Assembly: GCA_014872815.1 (NCBI GenBank)
Contig: WKFK01000006.1
Span: forward strand, 1 to 64,000
Reading direction: 5' to 3'
DNA: 64,000 nucleotides
Origin: Paracoccaceae bacterium
GTDB taxonomy: Bacteria > Pseudomonadota > Alphaproteobacteria > Rhodobacterales > Rhodobacteraceae
The notes below the pieces were generated by a model, which saw only the letters and a list, made by a program, of their open reading frames with translations, was not told the origin of the DNA and did no database searches. Shown here piece by piece: positions 36,505-45,362 of this stretch. Positions within the stretch are counted from its first letter, which is position 1, and each line of letters opens with the position of its first letter. Position numbers and translations under genes: made by a program.

Positions 36505-37044
36505 ATGCGCTGGAAAACCCTGTCCTCAGATCTGCTGTTGGCCCGCGACCCGTTTTTGCGCGTCACACAGGACAGGGTGGAAATCCGCCCCGGCGAGATC
36601 ATCGATGACTTTTACCAGATCGAGATGCGCGACTTTGCCCTGGTGATCCCCTTTCTCCGCGACGGGCGCATACAGCTGATCCGGCAATACAAACACGGCC
36701 CCCGCCGCGAAGTGCTGAGCTTCCCGGCGGGCCATGTTGATCCTGGCGAAGACCCCGCCACCACCGCACGGCGCGAGTTGATGGAAGAAACCGGATTGGC
36801 ACCGGCCCATCTGGAGCCGCTTGGCTCCCTGGTGGACCACGGCAATCAGCGGGTCTGTGTTGGTCATTTTTACGTGGCCCATGACTGTGACAGGCTGCGG
36901 GCGCCAGACCCCGGTGACCTTGAGGATTTTGCCTATGAGGCCCTCACCCCAGAAGAGGTGGACGAGGAGATGCGCACCGGCGCCTTTGGCGTCATGCATC
37001 ACGTGGCCGCATGGGGCCAGTGGCGGCTACACGCCAAATCCTGA
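36505..37044 (+). CDS. Nudix hydrolase (ADP-ribose/nucleotide-sugar pyrophosphatase type)
   Basis: A 179-residue Nudix protein. The Nudix box runs from about residue 74 to 96: GHVDPGEDPATTARRELMEE begins it and TGL ends it, with the catalytic REL-EE residues present. The FPAGHVDPGE start is typical of ADP-ribose or nucleotide-sugar pyrophosphatases. It is last in the rml-ugd operon and is followed by a strong terminator. A role in trimming nucleotide-sugar pools is inferred from the operon; the actual substrate is unknown. Confidence 0.85.
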   Translation: MRWKTLSSDLLLARDPFLRVTQDRVEIRPGEIIDDFYQIEMRDFALVIPFLRDGRIQLIRQYKHGPRREVLSFPAGHVDPGEDPATTARRELMEETGLAPAHLEPLGSLVDHGNQRVCVGHFYVAHDCDRLRAPDPGDLEDFAYEALTPEEVDEEMRTGAFGVMHHVAAWGQWRLHAKS

Positions 37045-37072
37045 AAAAATCTGTATTTGCTTTTCTAAGCAA

Positions 37073-37107
37073 ATGGGCTGGATCAGGCACTGATCCAGCC
37101 CATTTTT
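37073..37107 (+). terminator. Strong intrinsic terminator after the rml-ugd-nudix operon
   Basis: A perfect 14-bp stem, ATGGGCTGGATCAG paired with its complement, has a 3-base GCA loop and is followed by TTTT at 37104-37107. It sits between the converging nudix and parB genes and may also stop parAB transcripts, though the T-run on that strand is short. Confidence 0.9.
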
Positions 37108-37128
37108 AGGTGCAGATCGGCAAGCCGA

Positions 37129-38169
37129 TTACGCAGATCGTTCTGACAGCCAGGCCAAAAGATCGGTGCGAAACGTTTCATCCACCGCCGCACCCGACAG
37201 GATTAGACGCCCCTCACGAGTGGTTTCCAGCGCCAGCCCGGAGCCAACCTGAAGATGTGCCTTGGCGTGCGGAAACTTCGCCGTATCAGACTCTAAAGAG
37301 GGGTTTAGAGTCTGTTTTAGCCCAGAGAGGGCGGCGGTCAGAACCGCCTGTTCACCGGCGGCATCGGATGGGTTGTCCTGCACCAGCGCCTGCCGAATAC
37401 GTCCTGACAAGGTAGGATCCTCGTCAATCGCCTTGGCCAGCTTCAATCCCAGACGTTCGCCAAGCGCAGCGGGAAACACCAGCAGCCCATCAAAGGCTCG
37501 GACCAGCGACAGGAAAGATCGGATCTTAGAGCGCTTGGCGCGACTGGCCGAGGCAAAGAGTGTCAGCAACGCTTGCTTTTCCGTCTCAAACACACCTTGA
37601 TCAACCGCTTTGGCGGCGATGCGCGCGCGCTCATAATAGCTCAACCCGACCCGGATTTCGTTCTCTTCGACCATCGCCAGATAGGCCTCCGACGACTCTT
37701 CTGGGCGGCGCAACAATGCCAGCACCTGGCCAAAGCCGGCCTCGCCAGTCTCCTCAAACAGCTTGCGCAACGCATGGCAGCGCCGCCAGCCGGAAATCAA
37801 GCCGTAGCGCCCGTCGCCAAGATCGGTCACCTCGATTGGGGTTTGCTGCCCACGCGCGCGAATAGAGGCCACCAGCGCCTCCATGTCATCGTCACCAACC
37901 ACCATGCGATCGCGCACCAGATAGTCAATCTGAATGGCATCAAGGGGCACCTCCAGCACCATCCGCCCACTGTCCCGGGCGGCGGCCATAGCGTCGGTCA
38001 CCTCATCCAAAGCCGCCACCGCAGAGGCCTCTCCCGCCACATCCGCAATCGGGGGCGTGGTGCGCCGATAGGCACTGTCCGCCGCAGGGGGAAACATGGA
38101 TTTCGTCTCTAATCCACCTGAAGGCAGGAAATCTGGATTGGGTCCGCTCAGCCGTCTGCGTTTGGCCAT
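37129..38169 (-). CDS. parB: Plasmid partition protein ParB/RepB-like
   Basis: A 346-residue centromere-binding protein. A disordered N-terminus precedes the ParB N-terminal domain (about residues 70-165) with LEVPLDAIQIDYLVRDR, RARGQQTPIEVTDLGDGRYG and SGWRRCHALRKL. A helix-turn-helix region follows (about 170-235) with VEENEIRVGLSYYERARIA. A consensus ribosome-binding site AAGGAGGAT precedes the ATG. It is downstream of parA on the same strand with a 123-bp gap that contains the parS-like site. It would load on parS and work with ParA to segregate the plasmid. Confidence 0.92.
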   Translation of the reverse strand: MAKRRRLSGPNPDFLPSGGLETKSMFPPAADSAYRRTTPPIADVAGEASAVAALDEVTDAMAAARDSGRMVLEVPLDAIQIDYLVRDRMVVGDDDMEALVASIRARGQQTPIEVTDLGDGRYGLISGWRRCHALRKLFEETGEAGFGQVLALLRRPEESSEAYLAMVEENEIRVGLSYYERARIAAKAVDQGVFETEKQALLTLFASASRAKRSKIRSFLSLVRAFDGLLVFPAALGERLGLKLAKAIDEDPTLSGRIRQALVQDNPSDAAGEQAVLTAALSGLKQTLNPSLESDTAKFPHAKAHLQVGSGLALETTREGRLILSGAAVDETFRTDLLAWLSERSA

Positions 38170-38229
38170 ATGAGATCCTCCTTGGGAAAACCCGACGATC
38201 TTACGTCGTATGTGTCACGAATGTCTGAG

Positions 38230-38245
38230 ACCACCGTGCGGTGGT
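38230..38245. promoter_or_regulatory. Second palindrome in the parA-parB gap
   Basis: ACCACCG and CGGTGGT arms of 7 bp surround a central TG. It lies between the parB start and the parS-like palindrome. It may be an operator or an RNA hairpin ahead of parB. No consensus is recognised. Confidence 0.45.
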
Positions 38246-38271
38246 GCCGGAGGACTGATGAAATGGCCCAA

Positions 38272-38291
38272 ATGTTTCGCACGCGAAACAT
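38272..38291. promoter_or_regulatory. parS-like centromere site between parA and parB
   Basis: A 20-bp palindrome with 9-bp arms ATGTTTCGC and GCGAAACAT and a central AC. It matches the TGTTTC/GAAACA arms of known parS sites and lies exactly at the parA 3' end, as in many par loci. It is the likely ParB loading site. Confidence 0.82.
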
Positions 38292-38292
38292 G

Positions 38293-39690
38293 TCACTCAG
38301 CCGCCGTGCTGGTTTGTTCGGCCAGTTCATCACGCCGCCAGGCGCCAATCAGCAGGCTTTTGAAAGCGGCATAGGTGGCATCAAAGGTCTCGCGCCCCCG
38401 GACATAGGTCTCGCGGTTGAAGTCGCGGTAATCCGCTTCATAGATGCCTTGCACCTGCTCCCCCGCCTGACCAATCAATGCGGTGAAATCTTGACGATGC
38501 GGGCTGAGGGTGGGGCCCAAATAGGCCTGCATCAGAGCCGAAAGCTCTGCCTGTTGTGTGCCGTCATAGCGGGTGATGACCGTGCGCACCGCATCCCATT
38601 CAAAGGCCAGACCTTCGCGCCCCAGCGCCCGCGCCGCCATGTTTTCCGCATCCTCAATGGAAGAGAAGGTGGAGTGCAGCATGTCAAAGAAGCGCCCTGT
38701 GGAGTCAAACTCCAGAAATGACGCGCCCATTGGCACCAGCAGAATATCCGCCGCCGCCAGACCGTTGATGGTGAGATAGCCAAGCGCAGGCGGGGTATCG
38801 AGGAAGATCACATCATAGTCATCCAGCAACCCATCCGCCTCAAAGCTTTCGGTCAGCGCATCCCAAAGCTTCCAGCCGCGCGATCCCAGCCGCCAGACCG
38901 GAATCTGGAACTCGGCCCAATAGAGATTCAGTTGCGCGCCAATCAGATCGATATTGGGCCAGTGGGTTTTCTGCACCAGATCCGGCGCACGCATATCCAG
39001 GGCGTCTGCAAGCCCGTCGTCCAGCGGAGCGGGGGCCTCGCCGCGATCCAATCGCCGTTGATTGTCTTCTTGCAGGTGACGCGCGTGATGGCGGGCCAAC
39101 AGTGGAAAGACGGTTTGCCATTCATCTTCAACCTTGCCGCCAAAAATCGACGTCATGGAGCCCTGGCTGTCCAAATCCACCACCAGCACCTTGTAACCAT
39201 CCAGCGCGGCGGACATCGCCAGATGCGCGGCTGTGGAGGTTTTGCCCACCCCGCCTTTGAAGTTGGCCACCGCCACCATTTTTGCGGGCTGACCTTTGGG
39301 GCGGTAGGGCAGGTAGTTCTTCGCCTTAGAGCCTTCGGCGGCAAAATGCGCGCGCAGTTTCAGGACTTCATCCAGGGTGAACCATTTGGCCCCACCTGCC
39401 GTTTCGGACTGACCTTGCGGTAGCTCTGGATTTTGCTTGAGCACCCGGCGGAAATGACCGGTGGCCACGGGGATCAAATACCGGGTGATTTCCCATGTGG
39501 AAAACAAACGCAGGCTACGCCCGCCATTTTCTTCCAGCCCCCGGCTGGCCAAATCCTGGCGCCCGGCTTCGCAGGCTTTGGCAATCTGTTCAAATCCTGC
39601 TGTTGTCGCTGGTGTGCCCAATTGCATCAGGGCCTGGTCCGGATCAATATTGAAATATGGGGGCAGGGGGGTCGTGGCGTCCTGTTTCAT
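38293..39690 (-). CDS. parA: Type Ia plasmid partition ATPase ParA
   Basis: A 465-residue Walker-type ATPase. The N-terminal 130 residues form an extra DNA-binding region (with RLFSTWEITRYL and WFTLDEVLKLR) typical of type Ia ParA proteins, which repress their own operon. The deviant Walker A is KGGVGKT at residues 145-151, followed by VLVVDLDSQGSM, and later by DVIFLDTPPALGYLTINGL. It is divergent from repA across the origin region, and parB follows. Family and role are clear. Confidence 0.95.
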   Translation of the reverse strand: MKQDATTPLPPYFNIDPDQALMQLGTPATTAGFEQIAKACEAGRQDLASRGLEENGGRSLRLFSTWEITRYLIPVATGHFRRVLKQNPELPQGQSETAGGAKWFTLDEVLKLRAHFAAEGSKAKNYLPYRPKGQPAKMVAVANFKGGVGKTSTAAHLAMSAALDGYKVLVVDLDSQGSMTSIFGGKVEDEWQTVFPLLARHHARHLQEDNQRRLDRGEAPAPLDDGLADALDMRAPDLVQKTHWPNIDLIGAQLNLYWAEFQIPVWRLGSRGWKLWDALTESFEADGLLDDYDVIFLDTPPALGYLTINGLAAADILLVPMGASFLEFDSTGRFFDMLHSTFSSIEDAENMAARALGREGLAFEWDAVRTVITRYDGTQQAELSALMQAYLGPTLSPHRQDFTALIGQAGEQVQGIYEADYRDFNRETYVRGRETFDATYAAFKSLLIGAWRRDELAEQTSTAAE

Positions 39691-39720
39691 GTGCTCTGCT
39701 CATGGTGTGCATATCTGGCG

Positions 39721-39762
39721 ATGTTCGCCTTTTTCAGTAGAATAGCCAAAAACTGCGAACAT
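39721..39762. promoter_or_regulatory. Inverted repeat upstream of parA (candidate ParA operator)
   Basis: ATGTTCGC at 39721-39728 and GCGAACAT at 39755-39762 form an 8-bp inverted repeat with a 26-bp spacer, about 30-70 bp upstream of the parA start. Type Ia ParA proteins are known to repress their own promoter. This would be a fitting operator, but binding is unproven. Confidence 0.45.
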
Positions 39763-39962
39763 GGAAGTTTTTTGCACACACAGCGAAAATTTCTTTTGAT
39801 TTTCTTAGCAAATACTCACTGCTGCAAAGTTTTGGGAACGCTTTTGAGGAACCATGACCCGAAATATCTGTTATTTTTTAGTTATATTATCGTTACAGGA
39901 CTCTTTGTATTTTTCCAGTGCCCTGATTTTTAGGGATATGAAGCCATTTTTTTGGAAGCCTC

Positions 39963-40028
39963 TGACTCTGAAACCCCGATCTTGTGACTCTGATCCCACG
40001 CTTGCGTGACTCTGATCCGACGTTGATT
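39963..40028 (+). repeat. Three RepA iterons with 22-bp period
   Basis: TGACTCTG begins at 39963, 39985 and 40007, exactly 22 bp apart, or two helical turns. The second and third copies share TGACTCTGATCC. The first copy ends in AAACCCCGA, and a matching CTGAAACCCCGA recurs at 40079-40090. Such phased direct repeats ahead of rep genes are initiator-binding sites in iteron plasmids. Confidence 0.78.
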
Positions 40029-40052
40029 GTGTGCCACCTTCTGGACGTGCCC

Positions 40053-40061
40053 TGTGGATAA
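40053..40061 (-). promoter_or_regulatory. DnaA box in the origin region
   Basis: TGTGGATAA is the exact complement of the DnaA box TTATCCACA. It lies 32 bp after the last iteron and 95 bp before the repA start. Confidence 0.7.
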
Positions 40062-40155
40062 CTTTAGGGTGGGTGTTACTGAAACCCCGAAAAAAGGGGG
40101 CGGGGATTCGCGCATCCCAAAGACGAGCACAGGGCGCGGAAGGGGCAGGCAGATC

Positions 40156-41193
40156 ATGGCCGCAAAAGCGGGTCCAGGGGTGGGACAGGTTTCGACGCGG
40201 GGCGGCTTGCTGCCTGATCGTCACCCCACGTCTGATTTCTTTGTGTGCGATATTTTTGATGCCAGTCCCAAAGATGACATGGCCTCCATGGAGCATCCGA
40301 TCTTCTCGCTTTCCACCCGGCCGGATCGGCGCATCCTGTCTTATGAACACAATGGTTTCATGGTGCAGGTGACACCTAGCGTGCGTGGGCGGGCGACGAT
40401 TCATGACAAGGATATTCTGATCTATTGTATCAGTCAGTTGATGGCTGCGCTTAATGCCGGGCGCGAGATTAGCCGCACGCTGACGTTGAAGGCGCATGAT
40501 TTGTTGGTGGCCACCAACCGCGACACGTCGGGTGACAGCTACACCCGTCTGCGGGAAGCCTTTGAACGTCTTGCAGGCACCCGCATCACCACCAACCTTG
40601 AGACTGGCGGACATGAGACCACCTCTGGCTTTGGTCTGATTGAGGCCTGGGAGATCGTGCGTAAGTCGCGCGGGGGGCGCATGGTCAGCGTCACGGTGAC
40701 CCTTTCGGAATGGCTCTTTCGCGCGGTGCTGGCGAAATCTGTGCTGACGCTCTCGCGCGATTATTTCCGCCTGCGCAAACCACTGGAGCGGCGGATTTAT
40801 GAGTTGGCGCGCAAACATTGTGGCCGCCAGCCTGAGTGGCGGGTGAGCGTTAAGGTGTTGCACAAGAAATCCGGCTCCACCGCGCCGGTGCGGGTGTTTC
40901 GCGCGGCGCTACGCCGGATGATCGCGCAAGCCAACCTGCCCGACTATATGCTGGAGGAAGAGCCTGGCGATTTGATCCGGGTGTCCCGTCTGGGGCAGGT
41001 GGTGGAGGATAGCCCGGTGGTGCATTTGCTGCCTGATACTTTGGAGACGGCGCGGATCCTGATGCCCGGCGCAGATGTGTATGCGCTGGAAGCGGAATGG
41101 CGCGCTGTGGGGCGCCAGCCAGGCGCGCGCCCGCCGCGCAACCCGGACAAGGCGTTTCTGGGCTGGGTCATGCGTCGGTCTAAAGTGGGTTGA
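40156..41193 (+). CDS. repA: Replication initiator protein RepA (RPA family)
   Basis: A 345-residue initiator of the alphaproteobacterial RPA family used by Roseobacter RepA-type plasmids. Family patterns are MEHPIFSLSTRPDRRILSYE, DKDILIYCISQLMAALNAGR and LSRDYFRLRKPLERRIYELA, the last being a winged-helix stretch. The ATG at 40156 follows a purine-rich GGAAGGGGCAGG; the frame is open from a TTG at 40027, but that part overlaps the iterons and looks non-coding. Its stop touches the stop of the converging DUF2793 gene. It would bind the iterons and set copy number and compatibility group. Confidence 0.92.
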   Translation: MAAKAGPGVGQVSTRGGLLPDRHPTSDFFVCDIFDASPKDDMASMEHPIFSLSTRPDRRILSYEHNGFMVQVTPSVRGRATIHDKDILIYCISQLMAALNAGREISRTLTLKAHDLLVATNRDTSGDSYTRLREAFERLAGTRITTNLETGGHETTSGFGLIEAWEIVRKSRGGRMVSVTVTLSEWLFRAVLAKSVLTLSRDYFRLRKPLERRIYELARKHCGRQPEWRVSVKVLHKKSGSTAPVRVFRAALRRMIAQANLPDYMLEEEPGDLIRVSRLGQVVEDSPVVHLLPDTLETARILMPGADVYALEAEWRAVGRQPGARPPRNPDKAFLGWVMRRSKVG

Positions 41194-42324
41194 TTAAAAC
41201 AGATCTTGCCAGACCGTGCCGTCATGACAGCGCAGTTTATGGGTGGTTGCGTCAAAGTACAGATCCCCAGCGGCTGGGTTGGAAGGGAGTGTTCCGGGCT
41301 CTAAGCGGAGTGCGTCGCCGATATGCACCTTGCGCTGGGGAGTGGTTACGCCCAGCCCAATGCGACCAGTGCCATGGGTTTGCACAATCACATTTCGGTT
41401 GACCCCAGATTCCAGTCTGGCTTCTCCGGGGAAGGTGGTGTGTTCATTGCCGTGGAGTTTGAGTGTGGCGCCACGATAAATGTTGGAGTTTCCACCGCCA
41501 GAAAGGGTGCAGACACGCGTGTCCGCACCGTCACTGGTTCCGGTAAAGAGGGTCAGCCCAGTGGAGCGCATGGAGACGACATTTTGATCTAAGTACACTA
41601 AATTGAAAGAGGGACTGCCGATCTTCAGGTCGTTACTTACAGAGAGAGAACCATGGATCGTCAGATCCGCCTCAGGAGTGCCAACACCTCCAATACCAAC
41701 ATGTCCTGTCGCTGTATCGAGACTGAGGCCGTCGTGCCAAGTTGCCCCATCGGGGCTGGTCTTGATTTGTAGCACATCGCTTGGGCCCAGCTCAACGGCC
41801 GCGCGCCCGGACCAGTCAGACTGCAATACGATCCCTGCTGTGTCTGAACTGCTTGCTTTGTTGAGGGTTAGCCGATGGTTGCTTCCGTTGTGGGTCAGAA
41901 GCGTTTGATCGGATGAGACGGCTAAACGGTTCTGTGAGTCGGCGTCGGTGTTGATGCCCAGCTGGGGAAGGTTGTTCGTTGGGAAGGTGATGGGGGTCCA
42001 TTGGTTGGCTGTGAGGACATACATCTGTGCCGTTCCCTCTAGGCATGCTCGCCAGCCTTCGCGGGGACGGACAAATTCCCACGCGTATCCATTCCAGAGC
42101 GCTAATTTGCCAGAATGGCCTGCCCAACTGTTTTGCGGGCTCGCGCCAAGGGCATAGAGGTCTCCGGAGACGGGCGCAGTAGGGGGGGCTTCGGCAGCGA
42201 ACTCTTTGACAACCAATTGTGTCGCCACATCCAACAGGCGTAAAGCTTCGTTGTGGGTGACATGTTTCTGTGCTTGTGCGGGTTGCAAAAATGGCAAGTC
42301 GAGGCGTGGGGATTGGTCTGACAT
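41194..42324 (-). CDS. DUF2793 tail-like protein
   Basis: A 376-residue protein starting at the ATG at 42324, where the DUF2793 pattern begins: LDLPFLQPAQAQKHVTHNEA at residues 7-26, then LWNGYAWEFVRPREGW near 85. This domain is found in phage tail and gene-transfer-agent-like proteins of Rhodobacterales. The C-terminal half has VGIGGVGTPEADLTIHGSL and IGLGVTTPQRKVHIGDALRL, the same GIGT repeat as the exported protein at 10.9-12.0 kb. It has no signal peptide and no other phage genes nearby, so it looks like a recruited surface or tail-fibre module rather than prophage. Confidence 0.8.
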   Translation of the reverse strand: MSDQSPRLDLPFLQPAQAQKHVTHNEALRLLDVATQLVVKEFAAEAPPTAPVSGDLYALGASPQNSWAGHSGKLALWNGYAWEFVRPREGWRACLEGTAQMYVLTANQWTPITFPTNNLPQLGINTDADSQNRLAVSSDQTLLTHNGSNHRLTLNKASSSDTAGIVLQSDWSGRAAVELGPSDVLQIKTSPDGATWHDGLSLDTATGHVGIGGVGTPEADLTIHGSLSVSNDLKIGSPSFNLVYLDQNVVSMRSTGLTLFTGTSDGADTRVCTLSGGGNSNIYRGATLKLHGNEHTTFPGEARLESGVNRNVIVQTHGTGRIGLGVTTPQRKVHIGDALRLEPGTLPSNPAAGDLYFDATTHKLRCHDGTVWQDLF

Positions 42325-42504
42325 GGCACTCTCTAAGTTTAAAATGGGCTGCGCCACCGTGTCTTGAAGGATTGAATGATTAGTTTTTGTACCGTGCGTT
42401 GCTCTTATGCACATTCTGTCATCTGGGGGGACTGAAGCGGAGGTTTGTTCTTGCGGAGGTGAGGGGTTTTCCGTATCCAAAACTAAATTTGGAGCATTTT
42501 ATTT

Positions 42505-43626
42505 ATGTCATCTGTTGCGCTAATTACCGGTGTGACCGGTCAAGATGGATCTTATTTAGCCGAATTCCTATTGCAGAAAGGCTATGAGGTTCATGGGATC
42601 AAACGCCGTGCGTCTTCATTCAACACCCAGCGTGTGGACCACATTTATCAAGATCCGCACACGGATCATGTGAATTTCCATCTGCACTACGGAGATCTCA
42701 CCGATAGTTCCAATCTGACGCGTATCATTCAGGAAGTGCAGCCGGATGAAGTGTATAATCTTGGGGCGCAATCTCACGTGGCGGTGAGCTTTGAGGCGCC
42801 GGAATATACGGCGGATGTGGATGGGATTGGCACCTTGCGACTGCTTGAATCCATCCGTTTTCTCGGGCTTGAGAAAAAGACCCGTTTCTATCAGGCTTCG
42901 ACTTCCGAGCTTTATGGTCTGGTTCAGGAAACTCCGCAAAAAGAAACCACGCCTTTTTATCCGCGCAGCCCGTATGCGGTGGCCAAGCTGTACAGCTACT
43001 GGATCACGGTGAACTACCGTGAAGCTTACGGTATGTATGCCTGCAACGGTATTTTGTTTAACCATGAAAGTCCGCGCCGGGGCGAAACCTTTGTGACCCG
43101 CAAAATCACCCGCGGGTTGGCCAATATTGCTATGGGGCTCGAAGACTGTCTCTATATGGGCAACATCGACAGCCTGCGCGACTGGGGGCATGCCAAGGAT
43201 TATGTGCGTATGCAGTGGATGATGCTGCAACAGGATGCGGCCGAGGATTTTGTGATTGCCACGGGGCAGCAATACTCGGTGCGTGAGTTTATCCGCTGGA
43301 GTGCGGCTGAACTGTCGATCGAGCTGGAATTTTCGGGGGACGGCACCGAGGAAATTGCGACCGTTGTGTCTGTGGACAACAATATCGCCCCCTCTGTCAA
43401 ACCTGGGGATGTGATCATGCGCATCGATCCGCGCTATTTCCGCCCCGCCGAGGTCGACACGCTGTTGGGCGATCCCGCCAACGCCAAAGCCAAGCTGGGC
43501 TGGGAGCCTGAAATTACCGTCCAGGAAATGTGTGCTGAGATGGTGACAGAAGACCTGAAGGTCGCCCGACGGCACGCTTTGCTCAAAAAGCACGGCATGG
43601 ATGTGCCGGTGAGCGTGGAAGGCTAG
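42505..43626 (+). CDS. gmd: GDP-mannose 4,6-dehydratase
   Basis: A 373-residue SDR enzyme that makes GDP-4-keto-6-deoxymannose, the first step to GDP-L-fucose. Motifs are [17 protein letters not shown] at residues 7-23, [13 protein letters not shown] at 85-97, [11 protein letters not shown] at 132-142, and the catalytic Y157 and K161, followed by [19 protein letters not shown]. It heads a plus-strand polysaccharide locus. Its partner fcl is 1.7 kb downstream, with an SGNH hydrolase and a sulfotransferase gene between. Confidence 0.97.
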   Translation: MSSVALITGVTGQDGSYLAEFLLQKGYEVHGIKRRASSFNTQRVDHIYQDPHTDHVNFHLHYGDLTDSSNLTRIIQEVQPDEVYNLGAQSHVAVSFEAPEYTADVDGIGTLRLLESIRFLGLEKKTRFYQASTSELYGLVQETPQKETTPFYPRSPYAVAKLYSYWITVNYREAYGMYACNGILFNHESPRRGETFVTRKITRGLANIAMGLEDCLYMGNIDSLRDWGHAKDYVRMQWMMLQQDAAEDFVIATGQQYSVREFIRWSAAELSIELEFSGDGTEEIATVVSVDNNIAPSVKPGDVIMRIDPRYFRPAEVDTLLGDPANAKAKLGWEPEITVQEMCAEMVTEDLKVARRHALLKKHGMDVPVSVEG

Positions 43627-43634
43627 TCGAGGAC

Positions 43635-44582
43635 ATGGCGCGCTCGATTTTGATTGTTGGGTTTAGCGTGACAGCAGAGCCCGGAGGGTTTGTCGAAGTC
43701 TCTGACAAGGCTGGCTGGCCAGAAGAGGTTTGCGTACGTAGGGTTGGTATTGGGGGGGTCCAGCCCTTTCATTTGATGTATGTTTTGCCGGCCATTTTAC
43801 GTGACTATGAGCCGGATATGGTGGTGCTGGAGATCGCAACCCCGGGTTTTCGCGACGTTCCAGACCCGCAAGAGAAACATCAGGAGGCGCTGAACAGTCT
43901 CCTGTATACGTGTCGCCGCTTCAATGTGCCTGTCGGCATGTTGGATTTGCCGCGTCGTGACATTGATCCAGAAACCGATTGGGTGTTCCTGATGCACCAG
44001 CGGGTCTGTAGCGAGCTTGGCTTGCCTCATCGCCAAGTGCTCATTCAAAATGAAACTTTGATCCATGACGCTGTCCACCCGACCAAGGAAGGTAAACAGC
44101 TTTATGCGGATGTGTTTTCCGCATTGGTCGATGACATGCTCGCGTCTCCCATTGTACCGGAAATAGCGGCTCCTAAAGTGCAGCATGACACTATTTCTTT
44201 ATTGCCTGAGACGGCACAAAAGAATGACAATCGACAGTTTTCCCGTGCGGGCTATGAGGCTGGGTTCTGGGAAATCCCTGAAGGAGAGGAGTCTATCTGG
44301 CCTCTCCAAGAGGGAATGTGTGTTGTCGGCCTTTCGTTTCTTCGCGGTCCCAAGTCGGGGCTACTGCGGATAACAGGTGACCAAACGGTCGAACTGCAGG
44401 CTTATGATCGTTTCTGTTACTATGAGCGCTTTGGCCTGTCTCTGTTTAAGCCACTAAGCGGGGATGTACTTTCAATTCGCCAACTGCCAGGCGTGCCGGA
44501 AATTGACCTGCTGAAGGGTGAAAAAGATTACGACGCGCGTATTGGCTATGTGGGGCATCTCTTGATTGAGATGTCACAGTAA
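43635..44582 (+). CDS. SGNH/GDSL-like hydrolase with C-terminal beta domain
   Basis: A 315-residue protein 8 bp after gmd. Residues 1-170 have the SGNH plan: ILIVGFS with Ser11 as nucleophile, the mid-domain VVLEIATPGFRD, and HDAVHP with Asp145 and His148 as the DxxH catalytic pair. The classic GDS motif is altered to GFS. Residues 200-315 form a separate beta-rich domain. Such enzymes add or remove acetyl groups on polysaccharide. O-acetylation of the exopolysaccharide is inferred from position, and the direction of the reaction is unknown. Confidence 0.72.
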   Translation: MARSILIVGFSVTAEPGGFVEVSDKAGWPEEVCVRRVGIGGVQPFHLMYVLPAILRDYEPDMVVLEIATPGFRDVPDPQEKHQEALNSLLYTCRRFNVPVGMLDLPRRDIDPETDWVFLMHQRVCSELGLPHRQVLIQNETLIHDAVHPTKEGKQLYADVFSALVDDMLASPIVPEIAAPKVQHDTISLLPETAQKNDNRQFSRAGYEAGFWEIPEGEESIWPLQEGMCVVGLSFLRGPKSGLLRITGDQTVELQAYDRFCYYERFGLSLFKPLSGDVLSIRQLPGVPEIDLLKGEKDYDARIGYVGHLLIEMSQ

Positions 44583-44612
44583 AGACGAAGTTATTCATAG
44601 TTAGGAACGCTG

Positions 44613-45224
44613 ATGCCAGTTCTACGTGAGAAGAAGCTGATCTTTGTACATGTCCCCAAAACAGGGGGGTCCGCAATTGAAAGAGCTTTGGGACTGCACC
44701 CAACTGAAGTGTCTGATCCTGAGTATTATTTGTCCGGCTCTAAGGTGCTTCTGCAGCATCTAGATTTACGCGGTATTGTTGATGTATTGGAGCGGGATGG
44801 CGAGGACATGAGCCTGTACAACGTGGTGGGTGTTGTGCGGGAGCCAGTATCGAGATTTCTATCTGAGTATCGTTGGCGTAAAAAAATAGGGCACAAAATT
44901 GCCGATGGTTTGGACGTCAATCAGTTTGCAGACAAAGTGTACACACTCTGGCAAACGAACGCTCACATGGACAGTCACTTGGTTACACAAGAAAGCTACT
45001 TCAATGTGGATGTCACGACGTTTTCCAGTCATCAAATATTCAAGTTCGAAGAGGGGCTGGGAGGCATCGCAGCCTCAGTTGCAGGGTTGCTGGACAGGCC
45101 TAAACTTGAATTGAAGCTTATCAATTCAACGGATCCTGAAGTTGCAAAACCTAGTGATTTGACCGAGAGCAGCCTCAAAAAATTACACGCGGTCTATGCG
45201 TCTGATTTTGAAGCTTTCTATTGA
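44613..45224 (+). CDS. Sulfotransferase-family protein (6)
   Basis: A 203-residue sulfotransferase-like protein. It has the 5' loop FVHVPKTGGSAIERALGL at residues 11-28 and NVVGVVREPVSRFLSEYRW near 69-87, the 3'-phosphate site. It is flanked by the SGNH hydrolase and fcl genes, within the fucose biosynthesis block. This placement suggests sulfation of a fucose-containing glycan, but the acceptor is not readable. The 138-bp gap after it contains a TGCACC/GGTGCA hairpin at 45226-45246. Confidence 0.8.
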   Translation: MPVLREKKLIFVHVPKTGGSAIERALGLHPTEVSDPEYYLSGSKVLLQHLDLRGIVDVLERDGEDMSLYNVVGVVREPVSRFLSEYRWRKKIGHKIADGLDVNQFADKVYTLWQTNAHMDSHLVTQESYFNVDVTTFSSHQIFKFEEGLGGIAASVAGLLDRPKLELKLINSTDPEVAKPSDLTESSLKKLHAVYASDFEAFY

Positions 45225-45362
45225 GTGCACCACTTTCTGAGGTGCAGCGCAAAGAAGGGTGTAGCGGGCGGATATTCCGATGCCAATGTCGGTGATGCTT
45301 GGCTTCTGAAACGGATTTGAGCCGGGTGCGTAGAGTGATTTCCAAGTAGTGGAGAGACGGCA

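Larger units (their letters stand above)
39691..40155. other. Probable plasmid replication origin and parA/repA control region
   Basis: This 465-bp divergent gap has no convincing gene. It holds an AT-rich stretch (about 39765-39960, with runs such as TTATTTTTTAGTTATATTAT), three 22-bp iterons, a perfect DnaA box and inverted repeats near the parA start. The combination of AT-rich DNA, iterons and DnaA box directly ahead of the initiator gene is the standard layout of an iteron plasmid origin. Origin function is inference. Confidence 0.72.

Noticed and set aside
37170-37179. GAAACGTTTC palindrome inside parB as another parS site
   Set aside because: The arms are in the opposite arrangement to the parS-like sites (GAAAC first), and it is only 10 bp.
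41194-42324. Prophage or gene transfer agent region
   Set aside because: Only one DUF2793 protein is present, with no capsid, terminase, portal or lysis genes nearby.
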